DNA from: Bdellovibrionales bacterium
GTDB taxonomy: Bacteria > Bdellovibrionota > Bdellovibrionia > Bdellovibrionales > JAKFYE01
Direction: 5' to 3'
Length of the DNA: 64,000 bases
NCBI GenBank assembly: GCA_021731045.1
Contig: JAKFYE010000003.1
Span: 23,306 to 87,305, forward strand
Shown piece after piece: positions 17,325-24,998 of the stretch; position 1 is the stretch's first letter, and every line of letters starts with the position of its first letter. Made by a program: the position numbers and the translations under genes. A model generated the notes under the pieces. That model saw only the letters and a program-made list of their open reading frames with translations. It searched no databases and had not been told where the DNA came from.

Positions 17325-19142
17325 ATGGACATGTCTACAAAACAAACCAAGCTGACAAAAGCACAGCTTGAGAGAATGAAAGTCTTGGAGCAATTGGATA
17401 AGGAAGATTCTTCCGTCCAACCAAACCCAGGGCAGTACTTAGAAATGAAAAAAGGTGGGGAGTCATTCTCTGATCTTTTTGATCAAGAAGTTACGAAAAA
17501 CAGTTTCACACCTGGTGATGTGGTTAAAGGCCGTATCATTCGTATTACTGATGATTTCGTCGTGGTGGATATCAATTACAAATCTGAAGGTTTGATCCCT
17601 TCAAATGAATTCCGCAGAATCGAAGGGAAAATTCAAGCCACTCCTGGAGACGAAATCGAAGTCTATATTGAAAAAGTTGAAAACGAAAACGGCATGGTTG
17701 TTCTTTCAAAAGACAAAGCCGATATGTTGCAAGCTTGGAACGATATCTCTCGCGCAGCTGAAAATGAAGAAGTTGTTGAGGGTGTAGTTGTTGCCAAAGT
17801 TAAAGGTGGATTGAGTGTCGACATTGGTGTGAAGGCCTTTTTGCCTGGTAGCCAAATTGATCTTCGTCCGGTGCGTAACCTTGATGTTTACCTTGGTAAA
17901 ACACTTAAATTCAAAGTTATTAAATTTAATAAAAAACGTGGAAACATCGTTTTATCTCGTCGTGCGCTTCTTGAAGAAGAACGTGAGAGTCTCAAATCAC
18001 AAACTCTTGACAGCATTAAGAGCGGTCAAGTGGTGCGTGGGATCGTTAAAAACATCACAGATTACGGTGCGTTTATTGATCTCGGTGGAATGGATGGGCT
18101 TCTGCACATTACAGATATGAGCTGGGGTCGCGTGAAGCACCCAAGTGAAATACTCAATGTTGGTCAAGAGATCGAAGTGAAAGTCTTAAAGTATGACGAC
18201 GAAAAAGAACGCGTGAGTCTTGGACTTAAACAACTTCAGCCTGATCCATGGGATGGTGTTGCGGCTCAATACGCTGTTGGAACAAAAGTTTCTGGCAAAG
18301 TTGTGAGCCTTGCAGAGTACGGTGCCTTTATTGAACTTGGAGATGGCGTTGAAGGTTTGATCCATGTTTCAGAGATGAGCTGGACAAAACGTGTGAAGCA
18401 TCCATCGCAAATCATCAACGTCGATGACGTTGTGAACGTACAAGTTCTTGAAGTTGATAAAGAAAATCGTCGTATCAGTCTGGGTATGAAACAACTTGAA
18501 CCAAATCCTTGGGTTGAGTTGAAAGAAACTTATCAGCCTGGAACGATCATCGAAGGTGAAGTGAAATCAGTGACAGACTTTGGCGTGTTTATCGGAGTTG
18601 ATAAAGGCGTAGACGGTTTGATTCACATTTCTGACTTCTCTTGGACAAAGAGAATCAATCATCCATCTGAGATGTTTGAAAAAGGACAGAAAGTGCGTGC
18701 GGTTGTTTTAGGTGTTGATACTGAAAACGAACGTTTCAGTCTTGGACTTAAACAATTGGAATCAGATCCATGGTCACATGTATCTAATAAATACCCAGTG
18801 GGTTCTCAACACGACGTAAAAGTTGTGAAGACTGCTGACTTTGGTGTGTTTGTCGAACTTGAACCAGACATCGAAGGTTTGATTCACATTTCTGAACTCA
18901 CAACAGCGCGAGTTGAAAAGACAGAAGACTTTGTAAAAGTTGGCGACACTCTTAAAGCGGAAGTCGTAACAATTGATACTGAGGCGCGTAAAATCGGTCT
19001 TTCTAGCAAACTCGTAAAATTGAGATCTGAAAAAGCCGACGTTGAAGATTATGTCAAAAAAGCAACGAGCACTTCTAAAACAAGTCTTGGCGATCTTTTC
19101 GCAGAGCAGTTTAAGAAAACGCCATCCGCTGAAGATAATTAA
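17325..19142 (+). CDS. rpsA: 30S ribosomal protein S1
   Basis: S1 binds mRNA and helps unfold it on the 30S subunit. The 605-residue product contains six successive S1/OB repeats, recognisable by GDVVKGRIIRI, GVVVAKVKGGLSVDIG, VRGIVKNITDYGAFIDLGG, VSGKVVSLAEYGAFIELGD, IEGEVKSVTDFGVFIG and HDVKVVKTADFGVFVEL. This is a full-length six-domain S1. Two starts are possible: ATG 17325, 3 nt after AGGAGG, and ATG 17331, 9 nt after it; the second has better spacing. A strong terminator follows, so it ends its transcription unit. Confidence 0.97.
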   Translation: MDMSTKQTKLTKAQLERMKVLEQLDKEDSSVQPNPGQYLEMKKGGESFSDLFDQEVTKNSFTPGDVVKGRIIRITDDFVVVDINYKSEGLIPSNEFRRIEGKIQATPGDEIEVYIEKVENENGMVVLSKDKADMLQAWNDISRAAENEEVVEGVVVAKVKGGLSVDIGVKAFLPGSQIDLRPVRNLDVYLGKTLKFKVIKFNKKRGNIVLSRRALLEEERESLKSQTLDSIKSGQVVRGIVKNITDYGAFIDLGGMDGLLHITDMSWGRVKHPSEILNVGQEIEVKVLKYDDEKERVSLGLKQLQPDPWDGVAAQYAVGTKVSGKVVSLAEYGAFIELGDGVEGLIHVSEMSWTKRVKHPSQIINVDDVVNVQVLEVDKENRRISLGMKQLEPNPWVELKETYQPGTIIEGEVKSVTDFGVFIGVDKGVDGLIHISDFSWTKRINHPSEMFEKGQKVRAVVLGVDTENERFSLGLKQLESDPWSHVSNKYPVGSQHDVKVVKTADFGVFVELEPDIEGLIHISELTTARVEKTEDFVKVGDTLKAEVVTIDTEARKIGLSSKLVKLRSEKADVEDYVKKATSTSKTSLGDLFAEQFKKTPSAEDN

Positions 19143-19170
19143 CTCGATAATATCCTAAAAAATTCATGAA

Positions 19171-19200
19171 AACCCTCTGCGATAGCAGGGGGTTTTTTTT
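19171..19200 (+). terminator. rpsA rho-independent terminator
   Basis: AACCCTCTGC pairs with GCAGGGGGTT around a GATA loop (one G-T pair), followed by an unbroken T-tract to 19200. Confidence 0.92.
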
Positions 19201-19340
19201 AGTGCGTTTCAAAGTCTGTATATGGCTTGATCAAAGCAAAAACCCACAGCGCAATAAATAGAGCAATAAATAGACTTTAGTTTTACAACGCTCTCTTAAG
19301 CGTCTTGGGCTTGTTGAAGAACCCACGAAAGTAAAGATGA

Positions 19341-19462
19341 GGTCTGTTAAAAAAGGGTCAGATTTCTCAGATGTGCCGAGGAGGGAGCGGGCGGGTACTT
19401 ACTGTACGCCAGAGTGACTAACGACAGCGCAGATGAGGAAGATGGCCCTTTTTCAACAGACC
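19341..19462. repeat. Palindromic intergenic element upstream of sppA
   Basis: GGTCTGTTAAAAAAGGG at 19341-19357 pairs with CCCTTTTTCAACAGACC at 19446-19462, 16 of 17 positions matching. The 88-nt interior is GC-richer than its surroundings and contains an inner dyad near GTACTTACTGTAC. The shape resembles the palindromic intergenic repeats scattered through many proteobacterial genomes; no second copy is present in this window. The element lies between the rpsA terminator and sppA and ends 50 nt before the sppA start, so an effect on sppA expression is possible. Confidence 0.65.
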
Positions 19463-19511
19463 CTCTTGATTTCTCAGCAAAACGGCATAGACTTTTACGA
19501 GGAGAAATCTC

Positions 19512-20459
19512 ATGCGAAACAGTGTATGGAAGTTTTTTGGAGTCATCGGTATCATCGTTACAATCTTTTTTGTTTTGACCGTCATCCTTGTTGGTAAAGG
19601 GATGAACGAAATGATGGGGGACCGGTTTCCAGCGGTGCTTAAAAAAGACTCTATTCTTGTTCTTGATTTAAGAGGCGTGATTATGGATGGTCGCAAATTT
19701 TTGCATGACCTTCGTAAATACCGCGATAATAAAGAAATCAAAGGTGTATTGGTTCGTATTGATTCGCCTGGCGGAGTGGTTGGTCCTAGCCAAGAAATCT
19801 ACTCGGAATTAAAACGCGTCCGCGATGAACTTAAAAAACCAGTTGTGGTATCGATCTCAGGATTGGCTGCAAGTGGTGGCTTCTATTCAGCCGTTGCAGC
19901 TGATTGGATTGTGACAACTCCAGGTGCGATTGTTGGTAGCATAGGTGTAATCATGGAGTTTGCTAATCTTGAAGGTCTTTATGATTGGGCCAAGGTAAAG
20001 CGTTATTCGCTAACAACCGGAAAGTTTAAAGATACTGGAGCTGAATATCGAAAGATGAATGAAGAAGAAAAATCATATCTTCAAGGCATGATTAATGAAG
20101 TGCTCTCACAATTTATTGCAGCAGTTGCTGATGGACGAAAAATTCCAGAAGACAAAGTGCGTTTGATTGCGGATGGTAGAATTGTCACTGGGGCCGGAGC
20201 CCTTAAACTTGGATTAGTAGATCAAGTCGGAACTTTTACGGATGCTGTTCGCAAAATAGGTGCACTAACAAATTTAGGAGATGATCCGGAGCTCTATACG
20301 CCAGTACCAGAACGTCCAAGCCCGCTTGATTTTCTCAAATCTTTTGATGGTGGTGAGGAAGATACCGAATCTAAGGCTGTCGGAAAGATCATCGATGCCG
20401 TTGTACGTCGGGAATTAATTGGAAAACCCCTGTTCTTAATGCCCGGAACAATGAATTAA
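19512..20459 (+). CDS. sppA: Signal peptide peptidase SppA (S49)
   Basis: SppA degrades cleaved signal peptides in the inner membrane. An N-terminal membrane anchor (residues 8-28) precedes a single S49 domain. The nucleophile is S121 in GLAASGGFYSA, and the general-base lysine is probably K173 in TTGKFKD. At 315 residues this is the short, single-domain form found in Bacillus and archaea, not the double-length E. coli enzyme. GAGGAG lies 7 nt before the ATG. It opens a run with the HIT hydrolase, mce and rhomboid genes, spaced within about 10 nt or overlapping. Confidence 0.93.
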   Translation: MRNSVWKFFGVIGIIVTIFFVLTVILVGKGMNEMMGDRFPAVLKKDSILVLDLRGVIMDGRKFLHDLRKYRDNKEIKGVLVRIDSPGGVVGPSQEIYSELKRVRDELKKPVVVSISGLAASGGFYSAVAADWIVTTPGAIVGSIGVIMEFANLEGLYDWAKVKRYSLTTGKFKDTGAEYRKMNEEEKSYLQGMINEVLSQFIAAVADGRKIPEDKVRLIADGRIVTGAGALKLGLVDQVGTFTDAVRKIGALTNLGDDPELYTPVPERPSPLDFLKSFDGGEEDTESKAVGKIIDAVVRRELIGKPLFLMPGTMN

Positions 20460-20469
20460 GGATTTACGA

Positions 20470-21045
20470 TTGGCAAAAAAAAAGAAGGCGTCGACCAAAA
20501 AAATAAGTCACTGGCCGCAAAAACGAAATGTTTTATTTCGGCCTCAAAGACTTGAATATATTTCTAATCAAAAAACGCGTGCGGGTGAAAAAGAATCATG
20601 TGTTTTTTGTGAGTCTTTAAGTAAAAAAACGGGCGCCGAAAGTTTGCTAATTGCGAAAACACGGAGAGCGATGGTGGTTCTGAATAAGTACCCTTACAAT
20701 CCAGGACACGTGATGGTTTTACCTCAACGGCATATTGGCGATATATTACAAATCGAAAAAGAGGAATACGCAGAAGTTATGGAATTAGTGCGGGTATCCG
20801 TCGCGGCATTAACACAGACGTTCAGCGCAAAGGACTTCAATGTGGGTATAAATTTGGGCCGAATTGCCGGAGCTGGTTTACCTTCACATCTTCACGTGCA
20901 TATCGTTCCGAGATGGTCTGGAGATTTAAACTTTTTTCCGCTTATTGGTGAAACTAAAGTGATCTCTTCTGATCTTCCTGCGATTTTTTCAAAACTGCAG
21001 CCGGTGTTTAAAGACTTAATTGCGCATTCTAAGGATTTTAAATGA
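20470..21045 (+). CDS. HIT-family nucleotide hydrolase/transferase
   Basis: The histidine triad H140-L-H142-V-H144 lies in SHLHVHIVPRW, diagnostic of HIT enzymes that act on dinucleoside polyphosphates or nucleotide monophosphate esters. An upstream CVFC knuckle (residues 44-47) matches members that bind zinc. The start is TTG at 20470, with TAAGGA 7 nt upstream, and the N-terminus is very lysine-rich. It is probably an Ap4A phosphorylase or FHIT-like enzyme; the exact substrate cannot be told from sequence. It overlaps the mce start by 4 nt. Confidence 0.9.
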   Translation: MAKKKKASTKKISHWPQKRNVLFRPQRLEYISNQKTRAGEKESCVFCESLSKKTGAESLLIAKTRRAMVVLNKYPYNPGHVMVLPQRHIGDILQIEKEEYAEVMELVRVSVAALTQTFSAKDFNVGINLGRIAGAGLPSHLHVHIVPRWSGDLNFFPLIGETKVISSDLPAIFSKLQPVFKDLIAHSKDFK

Positions 21046-21473
21046 GTTTTGATTGGAAGCAGTACGAGTTGGATCATATCGGCATAGCCGTAAAATCTAT
21101 TGAAGACGCACTGCCTTTTTATCGCGCCATGGGCTGGCATAACTTTGCGACGGAAGTCGTTCCGACAGAAAAAGTGAAAGTCGCATTTGTAAAACTTAAG
21201 AATCAATCAAATATTGAACTACTTGAACCGACATCCACCGACAGCGTCATTCATAAATTTATTGAAAAGCGGGGTGCGGGCATTCACCATATTTGTTTGC
21301 GTGTACAGCAGATTGAAACGTTACTTGGAGAGTTAAAAAAGCAGGGCGTACGGCTTATTGATGATCGACCACGTCCAGGAGCCCACAATTGCAAAGTCGC
21401 ATTTGTTCATCCTTCCGCAACGGGTGGGGTGCTGATTGAACTCAGTGAGCCGCAGGCGGGAGCCCATATATGA
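21042..21473 (+). CDS. mce: Methylmalonyl-CoA epimerase
   Basis: This small vicinal-oxygen-chelate enzyme interconverts (R)- and (S)-methylmalonyl-CoA. Metal ligands are visible in LDHIGIAVKS, GIHHICLRV and LIELSEP, and DDRPRPGAHNCKVAFVHP matches the family closely. Its 143 residues are the normal length. No methylmalonyl-CoA mutase or carboxylase lies nearby; it sits between HIT and rhomboid genes with 4-nt overlaps on both sides, so it is co-translated with unrelated functions. Confidence 0.9.
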   Translation: MSFDWKQYELDHIGIAVKSIEDALPFYRAMGWHNFATEVVPTEKVKVAFVKLKNQSNIELLEPTSTDSVIHKFIEKRGAGIHHICLRVQQIETLLGELKKQGVRLIDDRPRPGAHNCKVAFVHPSATGGVLIELSEPQAGAHI

Positions 21474-22249
21474 GAAATTATAAAGGCGGGGGTCAAGGTG
21501 GCGGTGGGCCACAAATCCAAATGAATATTCCCTTCACGAAATCGGTTAAAGCGTTGGTGATTGCCAACGTTGTGATTTGGTTTTTTCTACAGGTAATTCT
21601 CGAACAGTTTTTCTTAAGTGAACCATTTGTAACGACTATTTTTGCGATGACTCCCGGAAAGGTGATAGAGTTTTTTGTTTGGCAACCTTTCACATACATG
21701 TTTTTACATGATGTAGCACCGACACACATTTTATTTAATATGCTCGTGCTCTGGATGTTAGGTTCGGAACTTGAAGGCCATTGGGGTTCAAGATTCTTTA
21801 CTTTGTATTACTTCGTTTGTGGCGTCGGTGCGGCTCTTATATACGTGCTGGTATCTACACTCTACGGACTTACAAGTGGGAACATGCAATCGATGTTTAT
21901 GCCGGTGATAGGGGCCTCAGGCGCGATATTTGGTCTTATGCTCGCGTATGCAATTATTTTTGGTGAGCGCATCGTCTACTTTATGTTCGTGTTTCCAATG
22001 AAGGCACGTTTCTTTATTATGATTTTAGGTGCGGTCGAGCTCGTGATGATCCTAAACAACGGTATTATAGGTGGTCGGGTGGCGAACCTAGCCCACTTGG
22101 GCGGAATTATCTCGGGTTTTCTATTTCTGATCTTTTGGACGCGTTGGAATCGAAATCGCACGCAACGACAAGCATCAAAGGCTGGACGCAAACTGAGGCT
22201 TGTAGTAGACAACAAGGACACGCCCAAAGGCCCTCGATATTGGAATTAA
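21470..22249 (+). CDS. Rhomboid-family intramembrane serine protease
   Basis: Six or more membrane segments surround the catalytic dyad: S150 in GASGAIFG and H209 in VANLAHLGG. The conserved HxxxN (H86, N90 in HILFN) and the WR-like loop region (LEGHWGSRFF) are also present. The N-terminus is glycine-rich and cytoplasmic. Rhomboids cleave membrane proteins near the outer bilayer leaflet. It overlaps mce by 4 nt and is the last large gene of the sppA run. Two intramembrane or membrane proteases (SppA and rhomboid) thus sit in one transcription unit. Confidence 0.94.
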   Translation: MRNYKGGGQGGGGPQIQMNIPFTKSVKALVIANVVIWFFLQVILEQFFLSEPFVTTIFAMTPGKVIEFFVWQPFTYMFLHDVAPTHILFNMLVLWMLGSELEGHWGSRFFTLYYFVCGVGAALIYVLVSTLYGLTSGNMQSMFMPVIGASGAIFGLMLAYAIIFGERIVYFMFVFPMKARFFIMILGAVELVMILNNGIIGGRVANLAHLGGIISGFLFLIFWTRWNRNRTQRQASKAGRKLRLVVDNKDTPKGPRYWN

Positions 22250-22276
22250 AGACACTGGAATTAAAAGGAGACAATC

Positions 22277-22450
22277 ATGGCATTAGATAAAGATCTTAAA
22301 TTGCTAAAATATGATGTACGCATTCAAGAGTGGAGCGTTCGCAACGGTCAATTAAAGCAATCTGAAATCGATTCGCACCTTAAAGAATTACCTGACGTTG
22401 CAAACAATGCTGTGTCTCTTAATCTCGAAGATAAAAACGAAACTCACTAA
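22277..22450 (+). CDS. Small conserved-looking protein, 57 residues
   Basis: An ORF too short for many gene finders begins at ATG 22277 with a perfect AAGGAG at 22265-22270 and ends TAA at 22450. The product starts MALDKDLKLLKYD and is charged, probably helical, with no signal peptide or membrane segment. It lies 27 nt after the rhomboid gene and directly before the giant palindrome, so it is probably the last gene of the sppA operon. I do not recognise its family. Confidence 0.65.
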   Translation: MALDKDLKLLKYDVRIQEWSVRNGQLKQSEIDSHLKELPDVANNAVSLNLEDKNETH

Positions 22451-22517
22451 GCTCTAAAGACCGCGCGTGCGCTAACTCCATGTTTTAGCGCATCGCTTTG
22501 ATTCTGAGTCTTCCAAC

Positions 22518-22803
22518 AAAAAACTAAACTCATTTATCTCCATTGAAACCTGGCTTGCGGTAAGGGTTCGACATTCCTTTTCGAATATCTCTTCTTCTTG
22601 TAATTGCTTTCGGCCGCAGGTTGTCTTCGGATTGCATTACTTGATCGAAAGCAATTAAGAGAAAGCTTGCCAGGCTTGCATAACGCAACCCGGATACACC
22701 CGTGCACGACGCAAACTACAAGAAGAAGAGATATTCGAAAAGGAATGTCGAACCCTAGCTCAATTTTAAGTATTTCAATGGAGATAAATGAGTTTAGTTT
22801 TTT
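22518..22803. repeat. Giant bipartite palindrome, copy 1 (structured RNA/DNA element)
   Basis: A 31-bp perfect outer stem (22518-22548 with 22773-22803) and a 39-bp perfect inner stem (22564-22602 with 22717-22755) are separated by an internal loop of 15 and 17 nt. The 114-nt core at 22603-22716 holds a 10-bp stem ATTGCTTTCG/CGAAAGCAAT that encloses GTC-TTCG-GAT, a cUUCGg tetraloop hairpin, then a block CGCAACCCGGATAC and GCACGACGCAAAC. The outer arms carry A6 and T6 runs, as in a bidirectional terminator. It fills the gap between convergent genes. The core and a GAATATCTCTTCT block in the inner stem recur in the element at 50894-51180. Confidence 0.9.
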
Positions 22804-22843
22804 TGTGTGCGCTCAATGTGAGTCATCGGAATAGTACGTAAGT

Positions 22844-23836
22844 TTAATTTGCAGCGGCAGAAGCGCGTGTTGTTTGGAGAGTGGCTTGGAGGCCTTCTGC
22901 ATTTTCTACGGCGGCCCACTCTTCGCCTACGATTTTGAATTGATTGTCGGCTTTTTCAACTAAGTACAAAATTTTCTCGCCGAAGTCTGTGTGTTGGTCA
23001 GAGTTGTAGCCTTGAAGGGCGCGAATCACGACTTTTCCTTTTGAACGATAAATAACCGGCTCAGAAAAATGAACCGCAATCTTTTGGTATTTCTGATTGA
23101 GGTTATCTTTATATGCGCGCCATTTGTTTTTAGTCATTCCTAAGGATTTAAAACCTTCATCGTAGTACTCGATGTATTTATCTAAATTTTTTGATTCCCA
23201 AGCTACGCGCCAGTCTTCAAAAATTTTATGAAGGGCTTGGCTGGTCGTTTTGGATGTTTCTTCAGGAACCATGGCCATGCTGTCCAATATAATAATAGGT
23301 GTAGCTCCTAATTTAATGTACTGGCTAATATCTGCGATCGCGTCATTACGCAAAACCACACATCCGCGAGAACCTCTTTGTAATGAAACTGTGTCGGGTA
23401 CGGCGTGGAGCCAAATGCCGTTTCCGGTTTTGCCTTCCATCTGGTCAAAAAGATTTGGATAGTTGGTCGTAAAGGCTTTTTTTCCGTACTGAGAAAAATC
23501 AAGATTAGAGCCTTCCATCATGTTCATTAAAAAATAAATACCTTCAGGCGTTTTGTAATCTCCGCTTGAAACTTTAGGGCCTTCTTTTCGCCCTAGGTCT
23601 GAGGGATACTCAGTAACTTTAGCAATCCCACCTGTCGTTTTGGACCAAACAGTTAAGAGCCGTTTAGATTTGTCTACAATAAGGGCCGTTTTAGAAAAAT
23701 ACTGACCGTCGCCAAGCTGCACTAATGCAGCGGGGAGTTCTCCAGCTTGTGCAAAAGAAAAGACAGAGGAAGGGGCCATCGCGACTAGGCTTAATAAAAA
23801 AAGATGTCTCGTTTTGAGATATTTATTATGGAACAT
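22844..23836 (-). CDS. L,D-transpeptidase (YkuD) with C-terminal NTF2-like domain
   Basis: An exported protein with a signal peptide ending near SVFSFAQA. The YkuD domain (about residues 45-195) contains GIWLHAVPDT followed by SRGCVVLRND, whose Cys is the catalytic nucleophile that makes 3-3 cross-links or attaches proteins to peptidoglycan. A C-terminal domain of about 120 residues (FEDWRVAWESKNLDKYIEYYDEGFKS, cited in part as WRVAWESKNLDKYIEYY) looks like an NTF2/SnoaL-type fold. The ATG at 23836 is preferred over a GTG at 23845; neither ribosome site is strong. In Bdellovibrio-like predators such enzymes remodel peptidoglycan of self and prey, which is an inference here. Confidence 0.92.
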   Translation of the reverse strand: MFHNKYLKTRHLFLLSLVAMAPSSVFSFAQAGELPAALVQLGDGQYFSKTALIVDKSKRLLTVWSKTTGGIAKVTEYPSDLGRKEGPKVSSGDYKTPEGIYFLMNMMEGSNLDFSQYGKKAFTTNYPNLFDQMEGKTGNGIWLHAVPDTVSLQRGSRGCVVLRNDAIADISQYIKLGATPIIILDSMAMVPEETSKTTSQALHKIFEDWRVAWESKNLDKYIEYYDEGFKSLGMTKNKWRAYKDNLNQKYQKIAVHFSEPVIYRSKGKVVIRALQGYNSDQHTDFGEKILYLVEKADNQFKIVGEEWAAVENAEGLQATLQTTRASAAAN

Positions 23837-24009
23837 TTTGGTCACTCTCTATTTTGTCGGAAGAGTGTGACATTCTGTCAAGTGTTCATACAGATAAAGT
23901 GCAGAGTGTGGAGAAAAATGCGAAATATGCTGCCTATTTGGCTGGGGAAGCTCAAGACCATGGTCCTAAGTCCGATAAGTCTAGTAAGAAGCTACTAGCG
24001 GAGTTGGTT

Positions 24010-24531
24010 ATGGCAGATGAAGCAAAAAAAGAATCCACCGGTGCACCAAAAGTAGGCATGGGTGCAAAAATCGCAAAGCTATTGCCGGTGATTTTTATTG
24101 TCGTCAACTTGGCGGTTTCAGGCGCAGGAATTTATTTTGTATTTCTCTCGACAGTTGGTTGGAAGTATCCCGTGATGACAGAAGAGCAAGAAGCTGAGGC
24201 TCTTCCTCATGAGCGTGAGAAGCGCGACAATTCACCTATTATGTACACTCTTGATAAATTCACCGTGAACTTAGATGGCACACCTAAACGTTTTATTCAG
24301 ACAGAGATCAGTCTTGAAATGTTAGATGAAAAAGGTTTCGAAGAGGTTGTAACTCTTGGTGCTCAAGCTCGGGATGCAATTGTACGCTTACTAAATGCCA
24401 AAACATTTACAGATATCGAAACTATTCAGGGTAAACTTTTTTTGAAAGATCAAATCGCGATGACACTGAACCAACTTCTTAAAAAAGGGGTTGTGCGAGG
24501 CGTATATTTTTCTGACTTCTTAGTTCAATAA
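24010..24531 (+). CDS. fliL: FliL-family flagellar basal-body protein
   Basis: FliL forms a ring around flagellar stators and modulates torque. From ATG 24010 (GGAG 6 nt upstream) the product is 173 residues: a short cytoplasmic tail, one membrane segment (about residues 22-47, LLPVIFIVVNLAVSGAGIYF) and a periplasmic domain with YTLDKFTVNLDGTPKRFIQTEISLE (cited in part) and a C-terminal VRGVYFSDFLVQ. The frame is open upstream to 23854 (TTG), which would add 52 residues; that longer form is possible. No other flagellar gene is in view, unlike the usual fliL-fliM cluster, so this may be a stand-alone paralogue. Confidence 0.82.
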   Translation: MADEAKKESTGAPKVGMGAKIAKLLPVIFIVVNLAVSGAGIYFVFLSTVGWKYPVMTEEQEAEALPHEREKRDNSPIMYTLDKFTVNLDGTPKRFIQTEISLEMLDEKGFEEVVTLGAQARDAIVRLLNAKTFTDIETIQGKLFLKDQIAMTLNQLLKKGVVRGVYFSDFLVQ

Positions 24532-24998
24532 AGTGCGAACTTAGAAACCTTATAAACAGCTAAATTGGATTTTGGATAAAAAAAAGCTGCCTTGGAGGGG
24601 ACCTTGGCAGCTTTCTAAGAGAAACTTTATTCGGATAATCGTGGGGCGATTATCCGAGGGGATATTCAATTCACTCCCTGACTACTTAAGCAACACCCGT
24701 GCCAGTGTTGTAAAATTTATTTTATGTCGTTAAAATTAAAAATATGTTTCTAGTTTTAATTACTTAATGCGACGAATTAAAATTTAGTTGTGGGTTACTC
24801 GAAATTGAATGGGTTAGTTCCATTTTGGGGCGATTGATGTGCGTTATTTACGCAGATATTAATAATTAATCAATACCTTCAAAGCTTTAGTTAAGTTTTT
24901 AGTAACAGGTTCCAAAATAGAACCAGCTCCCGTCATGATACCGGCAGGCCTTGCAAGCCACCGCCGCTCGGTTCACACTAATTGTTCGAGGTAACAAC
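24532..24998 (+). other. Long intergenic region with successive hairpins
   Basis: These 467 bp separate fliL from the M16 gene. They contain a terminator-like hairpin (24583-24614), an 11-bp hairpin TCGGATAATCG/CGATTATCCGA with loop TGGGG (24631-24657), and CAACAC/GTGTTG (24691-24710). Near the M16 gene lies GGTTC/GAACC with a 7-nt loop, at about 24908-24924. The rest is AT-rich and probably holds the M16 promoter. A small RNA or structured leader is possible. Confidence 0.45.
24583..24614 (+). terminator. Probable fliL terminator
   Basis: AAAGCTGCC pairs with GGCAGCTTT (9 bp) around a 14-nt loop. The T-tract after it is short, so it could also be an RNA-structure element. Confidence 0.55.

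Noticed and set aside
22518..22803. Retron or IS200/IS605-type element as explanation for the giant palindromes
   Set aside because: No reverse transcriptase or transposase gene is adjacent to any of the three elements and no target duplications are visible; kept only as a distant possibility.
22604..22834. 76-residue ORF inside the palindrome core
   Set aside because: It spans the structured core and arm, with no Shine-Dalgarno sequence; the pairing constraint explains the sequence better than coding.
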